A stretch of 64,000 bases of DNA from assembly GCA_947503305.1 (NCBI GenBank), contig CANNDF010000005.1:248001-312000 (forward strand), written 5' to 3'. Below are positions 26,452 through 35,060 of the stretch, piece after piece. Source of the DNA: an uncultured Dokdonia sp. (GTDB taxonomy: Bacteria; Bacteroidota; Bacteroidia; Flavobacteriales; Flavobacteriaceae). Under the pieces are notes generated by a model. That model worked only from the letters and a program-made list of their open reading frames with translations, did not search any database and was not told where the DNA came from. Numbering within the stretch: the first letter of the stretch is position 1; each line of letters begins with the position of its first letter. The position numbers and the translations under genes are program-made.

Positions 26452-27252
26452 ATGAGCTATTTAAAAAACATATTTACGACCGTTAGAAAGGAAAGTCCTA
26501 TCCTTTATTGGATTACGATACTTCATTTTATAACAGCTATTGTTTGTATTGTAGGCATTTTTGTAGATGACAGAACCCTTATGGGCATCAATGTATGGAT
26601 CAAACCTTTAAAATTTTGTATTTCGACAGGAATTTACATCATCACAGTAGGGTTTCTTATAACGTTATATCCATTTGGGAAAAGGAAAAAAAATATAATC
26701 AATGGTCTCACAACCTGGACATTACTTGTGGAAACGGTAATAATTGTCTACCAAGCTTCTAGAGGGGTACAGTCACACTACAATATGTCTACGCCCTTTG
26801 ATGCGATCCTTTTTGCAGCAATGGGGATCTTGATAGGAATCAATGTTTTGATCATGATATTATTTATCATAGAATCTATACGATTAAAAATAAAAGTCCC
26901 TAGATCTGTTCAATGGGCTATCTTAATAGGTTGGTTGGTTGTATTTTTTGGAAGCTGGATAGGAGGACAAATGATAAGTCAGGTAGCGCATAATGTAGGA
27001 GTGGCAGACGGAGGTCCTGGACTTCCATTAGTGAACTGGAGTACCCTGGCTGGAGACTTAAGAGTTGCTCATTTTTTTGGATTGCATGGCATACAAATAA
27101 TTCCGTTATTCGCAGTAGTCCTGTCAAAAAAATGGAACGCTACTTCTAGAAGTCAGATCTTTGTAAGTATCGCTTTTGGTTTGTTATATGCTGCGTGGAT
27201 TGGATATACATTCTATCAGGCAAAACAAGGAATGCCTTTAATTAATTTATAA
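26452..27252 (+). CDS. Integral membrane protein of unknown function
   Basis: The 266-residue protein has about seven hydrophobic helices, including a TLMGINVWIKPLKFCISTGIYI motif near residues 43-64 and a loop with QMISQVAHNVGVADGGPGLPLVNWSTLAGDLRVAHFFGLHGIQ, which is a conserved feature of an uncharacterised membrane family. It starts 2 bp after the ABA4-like gene and is followed by a LytS-type kinase after 11 bp, so it may be part of the sensory input. Confidence 0.65.
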   Translation: MSYLKNIFTTVRKESPILYWITILHFITAIVCIVGIFVDDRTLMGINVWIKPLKFCISTGIYIITVGFLITLYPFGKRKKNIINGLTTWTLLVETVIIVYQASRGVQSHYNMSTPFDAILFAAMGILIGINVLIMILFIIESIRLKIKVPRSVQWAILIGWLVVFFGSWIGGQMISQVAHNVGVADGGPGLPLVNWSTLAGDLRVAHFFGLHGIQIIPLFAVVLSKKWNATSRSQIFVSIAFGLLYAAWIGYTFYQAKQGMPLINL

Positions 27253-27263
27253 TTAGTATCACC

Positions 27264-28340
27264 ATGTTATTCAATAAAGAAAGACGTATTAAATATTTAG
27301 GGTTTGATGACTTCTGGTTTATGGTATTCGGTATTCTGTTCCTAAGTATTCTTATAGACTTTCTTTTTAATAATTCGTTTGTACGATTCCCATTTATAGA
27401 AGCTGTCATTAACTGGAGTGTTACTTTATTTTTTACCATAGTCAATTGGTTTACTATCAGAACTATCATTATTCTATTAAAAATGAAATTTCCTGATTTT
27501 AAGGACGATATAAAACGTTTTGTGCTATTATTTATCTCTATTGTAAGTACTGTTATCCTTATAGATGTGATGGGGAATCAATTACTATCTTATATTTTTG
27601 AAAATCGTTTTACGTCTATCAGTTCATCCAAAGTATTGATCCCCATTATTATTATAAGTGCAATGACCATGGCTATATATGAAGCTATTCATTATAATCT
27701 AAGACTTAAAAAATCCATCCGAGAAGAAGAGCAAGCTAAGCGGGTCATTGTTCAAGCACAATTAGACACCCTAAGAAATCAAGCACAACCTCATTTCTTA
27801 TTTAATACACTTAACACTTTACGTGATATTATAGATCAAAATTCTAAAGAAGATGCAAAGCAATTTGTTGATAAACTATCAGATGTCTATCGTTTTATAC
27901 TAGAATCTGGAAATTCAAATCTTACTTCTCTTCGCGAAGAATTAAAATTTGCCCGAGCATATATCCATATCCAGTCAGAACGATTTGGAGATAATTTAAA
28001 AATGAACTGGAACCTTCCCGAGACATCACTAGATGCTATGATTGTTCCTATGAGTCTACAACTATTATTAGAAAATGCTATCAAACACAATATAATTTCT
28101 AGAGCAAAACCCTTAGTAATAGATGTATCTATAAAAGATAATCATATTGTGATAGAAAATAAGATACAACCTAAATCTACACAGCTACCATCTACAAAAG
28201 TGGGATTAAAAAATATAGAAAAACGATATACCTTGATTTCTAATAAATCAATTGCCGTTACGAATGATGGAAACCGATTCAGCGTATCATTACCTTTATT
28301 AAAAGTATCAGATCAAAAAAAACAGCCATGGACGTACTGA
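27264..28340 (+). CDS. LytS/YehU-type sensor histidine kinase
   Basis: The 358-residue protein has four N-terminal membrane segments and a His_kinase domain with the phospho-acceptor box QAQLDTLRNQAQPHFLFNTLNTLRDII (acceptor His near 174) and an N-box PMSLQLLLENAIKHNI followed by GLKNIEKRYTL. This is the LytS/YehU architecture. It overlaps the downstream LytTR regulator gene by 13 bp, forming a cognate pair. Confidence 0.9.
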   Translation: MLFNKERRIKYLGFDDFWFMVFGILFLSILIDFLFNNSFVRFPFIEAVINWSVTLFFTIVNWFTIRTIIILLKMKFPDFKDDIKRFVLLFISIVSTVILIDVMGNQLLSYIFENRFTSISSSKVLIPIIIISAMTMAIYEAIHYNLRLKKSIREEEQAKRVIVQAQLDTLRNQAQPHFLFNTLNTLRDIIDQNSKEDAKQFVDKLSDVYRFILESGNSNLTSLREELKFARAYIHIQSERFGDNLKMNWNLPETSLDAMIVPMSLQLLLENAIKHNIISRAKPLVIDVSIKDNHIVIENKIQPKSTQLPSTKVGLKNIEKRYTLISNKSIAVTNDGNRFSVSLPLLKVSDQKKQPWTY

Positions 28341-29080
28341 TTATTGAAGATGAACCGAGAGCCGCTAGTCAATTACAAAATATGCTTAAATCTTGTGGAT
28401 TTGACTATACACTGCTAGATATTATAGATACAGTAGAAGATGCTGTCCTATGGTTTAAAGAACATACAACACCCGACCTGGTATTTATGGATATCCAACT
28501 CGCAGATGGATTAAGTTTTGAAATATTTCAAAAGATAGATGTAGATGCCCCTATCATTTTTACAACAGCATTTGATCAATATGCCATTCAAGCTTTTAAA
28601 GTAAATAGCGTCGACTACCTCTTAAAACCTATCCAGAAAGAAGAGTTGACAAATGCTATTACTCAATTTGAAAAATCCAATAAACAAACGGGAGTAGATC
28701 CAGAAATTTTAAAACAACTTCTTAGTAGTGTACAAACAACAAGTACACGAGAAGGTATCCTGGTAAAAGAAGGAAGTGGATTTGTTCAAATCAAAATTTC
28801 AGAACTATTATATGCCTATTCTCAAGACAGTATCACCTTTGGAGTGACAAATACGAAGCGCTATATCATTGATGAAACAGTAGACCAGTTATTTAATTCC
28901 TTAGACTCACAAAAATTTTATAGAATTAATCGCGGACAGATTATTGCAAAAGACGCTATTCAAAAAATAGATGCCTATTTTAATCATCGAGTGAAGCTTT
29001 CTATAGAAAATCCTCGTGATCAGGAGTTTATTGTAAGTAGACCTAAGACTAGTGATTTTAAAGAATGGATGAATCAATAA
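28328..29080 (+). CDS. LytTR-family response regulator
   Basis: The 250-residue protein has a receiver domain (MDVLIIEDEPRA; phospho-acceptor in DLVFMDIQLADG; SVDYLLKPI) and a C-terminal LytTR DNA-binding domain (GSGFVQIKISELLYAYSQDSI to FYRINRGQIIAKDAIQKI). It overlaps the kinase gene, so the two are translationally coupled. Target sites cannot be determined. Confidence 0.92.
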   Translation: MDVLIIEDEPRAASQLQNMLKSCGFDYTLLDIIDTVEDAVLWFKEHTTPDLVFMDIQLADGLSFEIFQKIDVDAPIIFTTAFDQYAIQAFKVNSVDYLLKPIQKEELTNAITQFEKSNKQTGVDPEILKQLLSSVQTTSTREGILVKEGSGFVQIKISELLYAYSQDSITFGVTNTKRYIIDETVDQLFNSLDSQKFYRINRGQIIAKDAIQKIDAYFNHRVKLSIENPRDQEFIVSRPKTSDFKEWMNQ

Positions 29081-29099
29081 AGTCTTAAGATACTAACGA

Positions 29100-29483
29100 T
29101 TACAAAACATACTTTTGAAAAATATGCTCTAATTCTTTTTGAGGATCATCACACAAACCTGGATGGGTTTTAGAACTTTGAATAATTGTACTTCTACAAG
29201 ACGCTAGCCATCTGAATCTGTCTGACATTTCAAGTTTTCCAATGACGCCCCCCGAAGGTTCTCCAATACAAATTAATTCCCATGCATTTAAATAATCATT
29301 CAAAGGATTAATATCTAATTCATCTGAAAATGCTTTTAATTTATTTTCATCTACATGGTATTTTATACCCAGAAATTTTTTCTTCTTAGAAAAAAGTATG
29401 ACTCCAACATTAAAGAATTCTTCTCGTTCTACTTTAGGAACAATTCTAATAATAGCATATTCAAATGTAAATTTATCTTGCAT
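29100..29483 (-). CDS. DUF3037 protein
   Basis: The 127-residue protein begins FTFEYAIIRIVPKVEREEFFNVGVILFSKKKKFLG, the signature of the DUF3037 family, followed by helical segments and RFRWLASCRSTIIQSSKTHPGL. Its start overlaps the stop of the HipA-like kinase gene by 11 bp. DUF3037 genes are regularly paired with HipA-like kinase genes, suggesting a joint function; the nature of that function is unknown. Confidence 0.85.
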   Translation of the reverse strand: MQDKFTFEYAIIRIVPKVEREEFFNVGVILFSKKKKFLGIKYHVDENKLKAFSDELDINPLNDYLNAWELICIGEPSGGVIGKLEMSDRFRWLASCRSTIIQSSKTHPGLCDDPQKELEHIFQKYVL

Positions 29484-30258
29484 CTTCAGCTTCTTTTGCT
29501 AGGACATCTATTATTGAAAGTTTGGCATTTATATATTTTATATAAGCTTCTCTCTTTTGGTCTGCCGTTAATGAATCTGACTCACGTAATAACCAAGTAT
29601 CCGGTATTTTTGAGATAATTTCAATAATTATCTCCTGACTAATTAACCCTTGTATTTGCTTAGCAACTTCAAGTAATGAATTTGCTTGATCCAAAAGAAC
29701 ATGATTCTTAATAAGAGGAAATGTTCTGGTTAAATGGCTTTCCCAATTTTTCCAGTGATGATGAAAATAGAAACTCGCACCATTATCTATAATCCACAAT
29801 TCATTATTCCACATTAACAAATTTGTGTTCTTTGCTGTACGGTCAATATTACTAATGATACTATCTAAAATAACAACTTTTGAGGCTGTAAGCGGGTCTA
29901 TCGTAGAAACTAAGGGGTCATATGTAGTAGCACCCGATAAAAAATGCAAGCCTATATTAAGACCTATGCTAAACTTAAGTAAGTCTTGAATCTCTTCATC
30001 AGGTTCTGTTTTACTAAAAGAATCATCTAGATTCATAAATACCAATTCAGGTACTTTTAACCCAATAGCCCTAGCAAATTCGCCACCTATAAACTCGGCT
30101 ATAAGCGCATTTTCCCCTTGACCAGCCCCTCTGAATTTTAATACATATAAAAACCCATCGTCAGCTTTAACAATAGCAGGAAGAGAGCCCCCTTCTCTCA
30201 AAGGTTTTATATATTGAACAACATTAACAGTACGGATATCGAGTGTAGTCATGAGCAC
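29473..30258 (-). CDS. HipA-like kinase-fold protein
   Basis: The 261-residue protein resembles the HipA-type kinase fold: the lysine in VLKFRGAGQGEN (Lys41), the catalytic loop ISNIDRTAKNTNLL (Asp139, Asn144) and the metal-binding WIIDNGASF (Asp158). It lacks the N-terminal HipA domain and has no HipB-like antitoxin gene next to it. It overlaps a DUF3037 gene. By analogy it could phosphorylate a protein or act in growth control, but this is unproven. Confidence 0.8.
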   Translation of the reverse strand: MLMTTLDIRTVNVVQYIKPLREGGSLPAIVKADDGFLYVLKFRGAGQGENALIAEFIGGEFARAIGLKVPELVFMNLDDSFSKTEPDEEIQDLLKFSIGLNIGLHFLSGATTYDPLVSTIDPLTASKVVILDSIISNIDRTAKNTNLLMWNNELWIIDNGASFYFHHHWKNWESHLTRTFPLIKNHVLLDQANSLLEVAKQIQGLISQEIIIEIISKIPDTWLLRESDSLTADQKREAYIKYINAKLSIIDVLAKEAEDAR

Positions 30259-30343
30259 TAAAACGGTAAAAATACAATATGTAGAAAAACTATTACTTAT
30301 TTCTGTGGATTACTAAACACCCTTTTATACACCATCAATTAAG

Positions 30344-31672
30344 CTAGGCAGTTTGCAAGACTTCAAGTTTAGTAGTATAGCGATGCATAATCATTAATAC
30401 TGTGATGATTATAAAAATAAAAGCGCCTATCACAAAAACATAGGTTGAAATAACTTCAAATAAAGTCCCGCCTATAATAAGACCAAACATACTCGCAATA
30501 CTACCCATAGATGTTCCATAACCTTGAATAGCACCTTGCATTTGTTTTGATCCAGTAGCAGATAAAAGCGCTAAAAAACTAGGCCACATAATACCATTAC
30601 CTATAGATAGTAATGTAATCGCTATATATAATACAAAGACATTGCCTTTTGATAGTAATAAAAAACTAAAAGCCAATAAAAAAGAGCCCATCAATACGAG
30701 TGAATGGCTGGAAAATATTTTTGAAAGTCGCTCCAATATAGGACCCTGAACAATAATCATAATTCCACTAGAATACGCAAGGAAAATACCCAAATCTATC
30801 GCAGACCAATCTAGTAATGTACTGGCATAAATAGGAAGCCCAGCATAAAAGAGGCTAAACCCAAAAAATGTAAAAAAGTAAATACTATACAATAGAGGAA
30901 CCCCTTTGACCTGCACTACTTTTTTCCAACTATTCTTCTCACTCCCTTCAGACACCAAACTACCCTCTATATAACAATCCTTATGTTCTACCTGAAAAAA
31001 GCGCCTTATATTTTTGAAAGAAATCCCTTTGGTATCAACCACACATGGAACGCTTTCTTCCAGTCTAAAGTAAATAACAAAAATCGCTACTAAGGATATG
31101 ATAGCCGCAAGTATAAGAGGGAGTATTTCTCCTAACATAGTACTGGCTAGTATCCCCGCAAAAGCAGGCCCAATAACAAATCCTAAGCTGGTAGAAGCGC
31201 CCATACGTCCAAAATTTTGGTTTCTATCTTCATCGGTAGATATATCTGACATATAGGCATTTGCTACAGAGACATTACCTCCGGTAAAGCCATCAAAAAT
31301 ACGTGCTAAAAATATAATCGCTAGTGGGAGAGTCATGATATAGTTCCCTGTAAATTCAGTATGTTGTTGCCAGAGAGTAGTTTTAGGAAGAAGAAAAGCC
31401 AGTAGGAATAACATCCATGCAAGAAAAGTACCTACCTGAGAGATAATTAATACTTTTTTTCTCCCTATACGATCAGATAGCCGTCCTAACATAGGGGCAC
31501 CTAAAAACTGGAAAAATGGATATGTAGCCCCTAATAATCCATAGATAAAGCCATTCCCTCCAAGATCAGTAACGATAAAAATTAAAATAGGAATAACGAT
31601 ACTATAACCTAAAATCCCTATAAAATTTACTAATAAAATTGGGAAAATCTTGAGTTTCAAAAATGTAATCAA
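30344..31672 (-). CDS. MFS transporter, TetA/Bcr-like drug exporter type
   Basis: The 442-residue protein has twelve hydrophobic helices and the MFS loop motif GRLSDRIGRKKVLIISQ between helices 2 and 3. The motif GFVIGPAFAGILAS in helix 5 is the antiporter motif C, typical of drug:H+ exporters. A long central loop (about 220-250) is present. The substrate cannot be predicted. It is transcribed on its own, divergent from the bla-like locus. Confidence 0.85.
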   Translation of the reverse strand: MITFLKLKIFPILLVNFIGILGYSIVIPILIFIVTDLGGNGFIYGLLGATYPFFQFLGAPMLGRLSDRIGRKKVLIISQVGTFLAWMLFLLAFLLPKTTLWQQHTEFTGNYIMTLPLAIIFLARIFDGFTGGNVSVANAYMSDISTDEDRNQNFGRMGASTSLGFVIGPAFAGILASTMLGEILPLILAAIISLVAIFVIYFRLEESVPCVVDTKGISFKNIRRFFQVEHKDCYIEGSLVSEGSEKNSWKKVVQVKGVPLLYSIYFFTFFGFSLFYAGLPIYASTLLDWSAIDLGIFLAYSSGIMIIVQGPILERLSKIFSSHSLVLMGSFLLAFSFLLLSKGNVFVLYIAITLLSIGNGIMWPSFLALLSATGSKQMQGAIQGYGTSMGSIASMFGLIIGGTLFEVISTYVFVIGAFIFIIITVLMIMHRYTTKLEVLQTA

Positions 31673-31870
31673 TTGTCAACTAGATTTTTATTTGTTGTTT
31701 TAAAGATAGTCAAATAAGATTGATGATTCTACTACTAATTATATCTACGGGCCCAAAAGAAATCGAGAAGTTTAAAAAATGCCCGTGATTATTTCTCCAA
31801 TAAAAAGCTATCAAGCGACCACTTTTATAGACAAAAAAACTCGTTGATTTTTGTAGTTAAAATTATTTTA

Positions 31871-31896
31871 TATATTTGCTCTATATTTTTAGAGCA
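31871..31896 (+). promoter_or_regulatory. blaI promoter with 20-bp operator dyad
   Basis: A -7 element TATATTTG (31871-31878) is overlapped by the dyad TGCTCTA-N6-TAGAGCA (31877-31896), which would cover the transcription start. A further half site TATAGAGCA lies at 31908-31916, just before the ATG. This fits autorepression by the BlaI-like protein. Confidence 0.6.
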
Positions 31897-31917
31897 TGAT
31901 AAAATAATATAGAGCAC

Positions 31918-32292
31918 ATGGAGTTAACAAAATCCGAAGAGCAACTCATGAGATACTTATGGAAGCTCGAAAAGTCCTTTTTTAAGAAACTAAAAGAACA
32001 ATACCCAGATCCAAAGCCAGCTACAACTACTATTAATACTTTTTTAAAAAAGTTAATAGAAAAAGGATTTGTAAACTATACATTATACGGTAACAGTAGA
32101 GAGTACTACCCATTGATTAGCAAAGAGGACTATTTTTCTAAACACATGAAAGGTCTACTCAAAAATTTCTTTAATAACTCTGTAGAACAGTTTGGGTCAT
32201 TTTTCACTAAAGAGATTGATATCTCAGATGAGGATTTGATTAAATTAAAAAAAATTGTTGATGATAAGATAAAATCAAAATCTGATGATTGA
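31918..32292 (+). CDS. blaI: BlaI/MecI-family transcriptional repressor
   Basis: The 124-residue protein has the winged-helix pattern TKSEEQLMRYLWKLEKSFFKKLKEQYP and TTINTFLKKLIEKGFVNYTLYGNSREYYPLISKEDY, which is the BlaI/MecI family, with a C-terminal dimerisation helix. It overlaps the blaR1-like gene by 8 bp. It is expected to repress the locus until the membrane peptidase inactivates it. A dyad lies over its promoter. Confidence 0.88.
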   Translation: MELTKSEEQLMRYLWKLEKSFFKKLKEQYPDPKPATTTINTFLKKLIEKGFVNYTLYGNSREYYPLISKEDYFSKHMKGLLKNFFNNSVEQFGSFFTKEIDISDEDLIKLKKIVDDKIKSKSDD

Positions 32293-33538
32293 ATATATAA
32301 TAGAATCTACGTTATGTTTTGTTACTTTTTATATAATATATGAAGTCTTCTTTAAAAAGTATACAAATTATAAGGTCAATAGGGTATTACTTCTATTTTC
32401 AACGGTATTTTCTGTGCTAGTCCCATTATTGAAAATCTCTTTAACAACAATACCTTTTAAAGAAGCTAGTCCGACAAATCGTATCATAGAAAACCTACCA
32501 GTATCAAATTATATTCCTATATCAGACCTAACAACCATCCCTTCTTTTGAAGATAATAGTATATCTATCTCATCAATATTTATAGGTATTTATATTGTAA
32601 TTACTGTACTATTACTATGTCGTTTTGCATTTCATTTAAGAACACTTTATAGCAAGTGGAAAATATCAGAAAAGGTAAATTATAAAGGTCATACCTTATC
32701 CCTAATTGAGGAAAAAATTCCTCCCTTCACATTTTTTCAAGCCATATTTATAAATAAAGAAGTTTACACTAAAAATACGATTAAGGAAGAACTTATCATC
32801 CATGAAATTGCTCATAAATACCAATGGCATTCTATAGACATATTATATATAGAACTTTTACAAGCATTCTTCTGGTTTAATCCCTTTGTGTATCTATTTT
32901 CAAAAAAAATAAAAGCAAATCATGAATACTTAGCAGACGATTTTGTAGTACGCTGTGGTATTGACTCAAAGGAGTACGCAAACCAAATACTCAATCATAC
33001 TTTTCCTCATAAAATTGCTGGATTTGCCAGTGCATTCAATAATCATTTAACTATAAAAAACAGACTTATTATGTTATCAAAATTTCAAGATAAAAAGCCA
33101 ACTGCTTACCGTTTGATTATTCTTATTCCTATCCTGTTGCTATTATTTATATCTACCGCTTATACATCGGACACTTTACTCTCAGATGACACTCTTACAG
33201 TATCAAAAACGATTACTACAGATCCTTTAGTAGGTAATATAGGTACTGTATATGGAGAATCAATCGTATGGTCCAGTGAGAACAATAAAGTGTATATAAG
33301 CGGAGATGATATTAGAGTAGTACATGGAGATAATGATTTTACATTACGAGGTAGAACTTCATATCTAGGAGAAGTATTTTATTTTATTATGAACGGTCAA
33401 CAGGTTGTAAAAGATACGTCCATTGCTATTACAGGTAAAAAATGTATTGTTATTAAACTCAGTCCAAAAGATGCAATACAAAAGTATGGTGCTATTGCAA
33501 AGCAAGGAGCTGTAGAAATCACTACAGAAAGCCCATAA
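32285..33538 (+). CDS. BlaR1/MecR1-like M56 membrane metallopeptidase
   Basis: The 417-residue protein has four membrane helices and the zinc motif HEIAH (His173, Glu174, His177) of M56 peptidases, followed by FFWFNPFVYLFSKKIKANHEYLADDFV. The beta-lactam sensor domain is absent; the C-terminus instead ends YGAIAKQGAVEITTESP, a TonB-plug-like motif common to Bacteroidota M56 proteins. It probably cleaves the BlaI-like repressor in response to an unknown signal. Confidence 0.85.
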   Translation: MIEYIIESTLCFVTFYIIYEVFFKKYTNYKVNRVLLLFSTVFSVLVPLLKISLTTIPFKEASPTNRIIENLPVSNYIPISDLTTIPSFEDNSISISSIFIGIYIVITVLLLCRFAFHLRTLYSKWKISEKVNYKGHTLSLIEEKIPPFTFFQAIFINKEVYTKNTIKEELIIHEIAHKYQWHSIDILYIELLQAFFWFNPFVYLFSKKIKANHEYLADDFVVRCGIDSKEYANQILNHTFPHKIAGFASAFNNHLTIKNRLIMLSKFQDKKPTAYRLIILIPILLLLFISTAYTSDTLLSDDTLTVSKTITTDPLVGNIGTVYGESIVWSSENNKVYISGDDIRVVHGDNDFTLRGRTSYLGEVFYFIMNGQQVVKDTSIAITGKKCIVIKLSPKDAIQKYGAIAKQGAVEITTESP

Positions 33539-33551
33539 ATATTCAATAAAA

Positions 33552-34955
33552 ATGAATCCATCTCACATTAGATTCTTAAAAGTCTTGATAATACTTTTAG
33601 GATTGCATGGGTGTATAATCTCAGTACAATCTCAGAATGTTGTTGACTCTATAACCTTGAGTGGCACATTACAATGGAGGGATACAAGTATCAAAAAGTT
33701 CCCAAAAGAAGTCAAGATTTGTTCGGCATATGACCCAACTTTTGTCACTTCGACACATGTAGATTCTCTAGGGAATTATACAACACAATTACCTAAAGGG
33801 ACGTATTTGATCAGTCCATCTCTAAAATACCATTTTCAAAGAAACTGGGATCAAAGTTTTGTTAGAATTGATGATCAAAAATCTAGACTCATAGTACCCC
33901 TAGATCGTACTTCTGAAGTAAAGACTCCTGTATTACTATTAGATACTTTAGGTTTTGTTAATACGATTCCAGATCAAGGTATCTTGACTCACTTTAATAA
34001 TAACAGCATATCTCTCCTAGATGAATTTATCACTCAACAATTAGATTACTATCAAGTCCCTGGAGCTTCCATAGCCTTGCTTAAAAAAGGAAAGGTCTTA
34101 TATGTAAAATCATATGGTGTAAAAAATCCTATTACACAAGAAGCAATTACTGACAGTACATTATTTGAAGCAGGGTCTATTACCAAGCTTGCTTTCTCTT
34201 ATGCCGTAATGCGCTTGGTAGAAAAAGGAGTAATTGATCTAGACAGGCCGCTTTATAAAGATCTAGTATTTGATGCAGTTGCGCATGATGAAAGACATAA
34301 ATTAATTACTGCTAGATATGTATTAAGTCATCAAACTGGATTTCCTAATTGGGCAAAAAAAGATGAGAATGGACAATTCGATTTATTATTCACTCCAGGT
34401 TCAAAATATGGATATTCTGGAGAAGGGTTTGAATACCTCAAAAGAGTGATTGAACATATTACAAAAAAAAATATTCAAACTATTTTGGAAGAAGAGCTCA
34501 TAACACCACTAGGATTAAATAATTTTCACTTTTATACAACAAATAAAGTTATAGATAATGCTACTGATAGTTTCTACAGAGGCAGTCCTACAAAAATACG
34601 TCATATAAAAGAACCTATGGTTGCCTATAGTCTTGTGACCAATGCAAAAGATTTTACAACTTTTGCAATAGCACTACGAAATAAAAAAGGATTAAAGTCA
34701 AAAACCTATGACCAATGGCATAAAGAACAAGTAGTTGTAGAAGATGGAATATCATGGGGATTAGGACTCGCTTTACGAGAAGACAAAGCTGGTAAATTTT
34801 ATGGTCATAGTGGCGTAACTAGAGATTTTGTAAGCAATTTTAGGTATTATCCCGATCTAGATATAGGATTTGTGTTTTTTACAAATAATATTACTGGAGG
34901 ATGGCTCACTATTGATTTACTACATCAGTTTTTAATAACTGGCATAGAGAACTAG
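33552..34955 (+). CDS. Serine hydrolase, class C beta-lactamase-like, with N-terminal extension
   Basis: The 467-residue product has an N-terminal signal-like segment, about 120 residues resembling a carboxypeptidase-regulatory-like domain (SIKKFPKEVKICSAYD to RLIVPLDR) and a serine hydrolase domain with SITK (Ser209-Lys212), YSGEG and a YGHSG box corresponding to HxG/KTG. It belongs to the BlaI/BlaR operon, starting 13 bp after it. It could be a beta-lactamase or a peptide hydrolase. Confidence 0.8.
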   Translation: MNPSHIRFLKVLIILLGLHGCIISVQSQNVVDSITLSGTLQWRDTSIKKFPKEVKICSAYDPTFVTSTHVDSLGNYTTQLPKGTYLISPSLKYHFQRNWDQSFVRIDDQKSRLIVPLDRTSEVKTPVLLLDTLGFVNTIPDQGILTHFNNNSISLLDEFITQQLDYYQVPGASIALLKKGKVLYVKSYGVKNPITQEAITDSTLFEAGSITKLAFSYAVMRLVEKGVIDLDRPLYKDLVFDAVAHDERHKLITARYVLSHQTGFPNWAKKDENGQFDLLFTPGSKYGYSGEGFEYLKRVIEHITKKNIQTILEEELITPLGLNNFHFYTTNKVIDNATDSFYRGSPTKIRHIKEPMVAYSLVTNAKDFTTFAIALRNKKGLKSKTYDQWHKEQVVVEDGISWGLGLALREDKAGKFYGHSGVTRDFVSNFRYYPDLDIGFVFFTNNITGGWLTIDLLHQFLITGIEN

Positions 34956-35060
34956 CTTGTTTCCTATAACCTTATCAATAATAAAACTATCTATCTTCAT
35001 TAGCTTAGATATTTGTGTCTATCTTTAATACTTATATTCTAATAATCAATATGTAATCTA

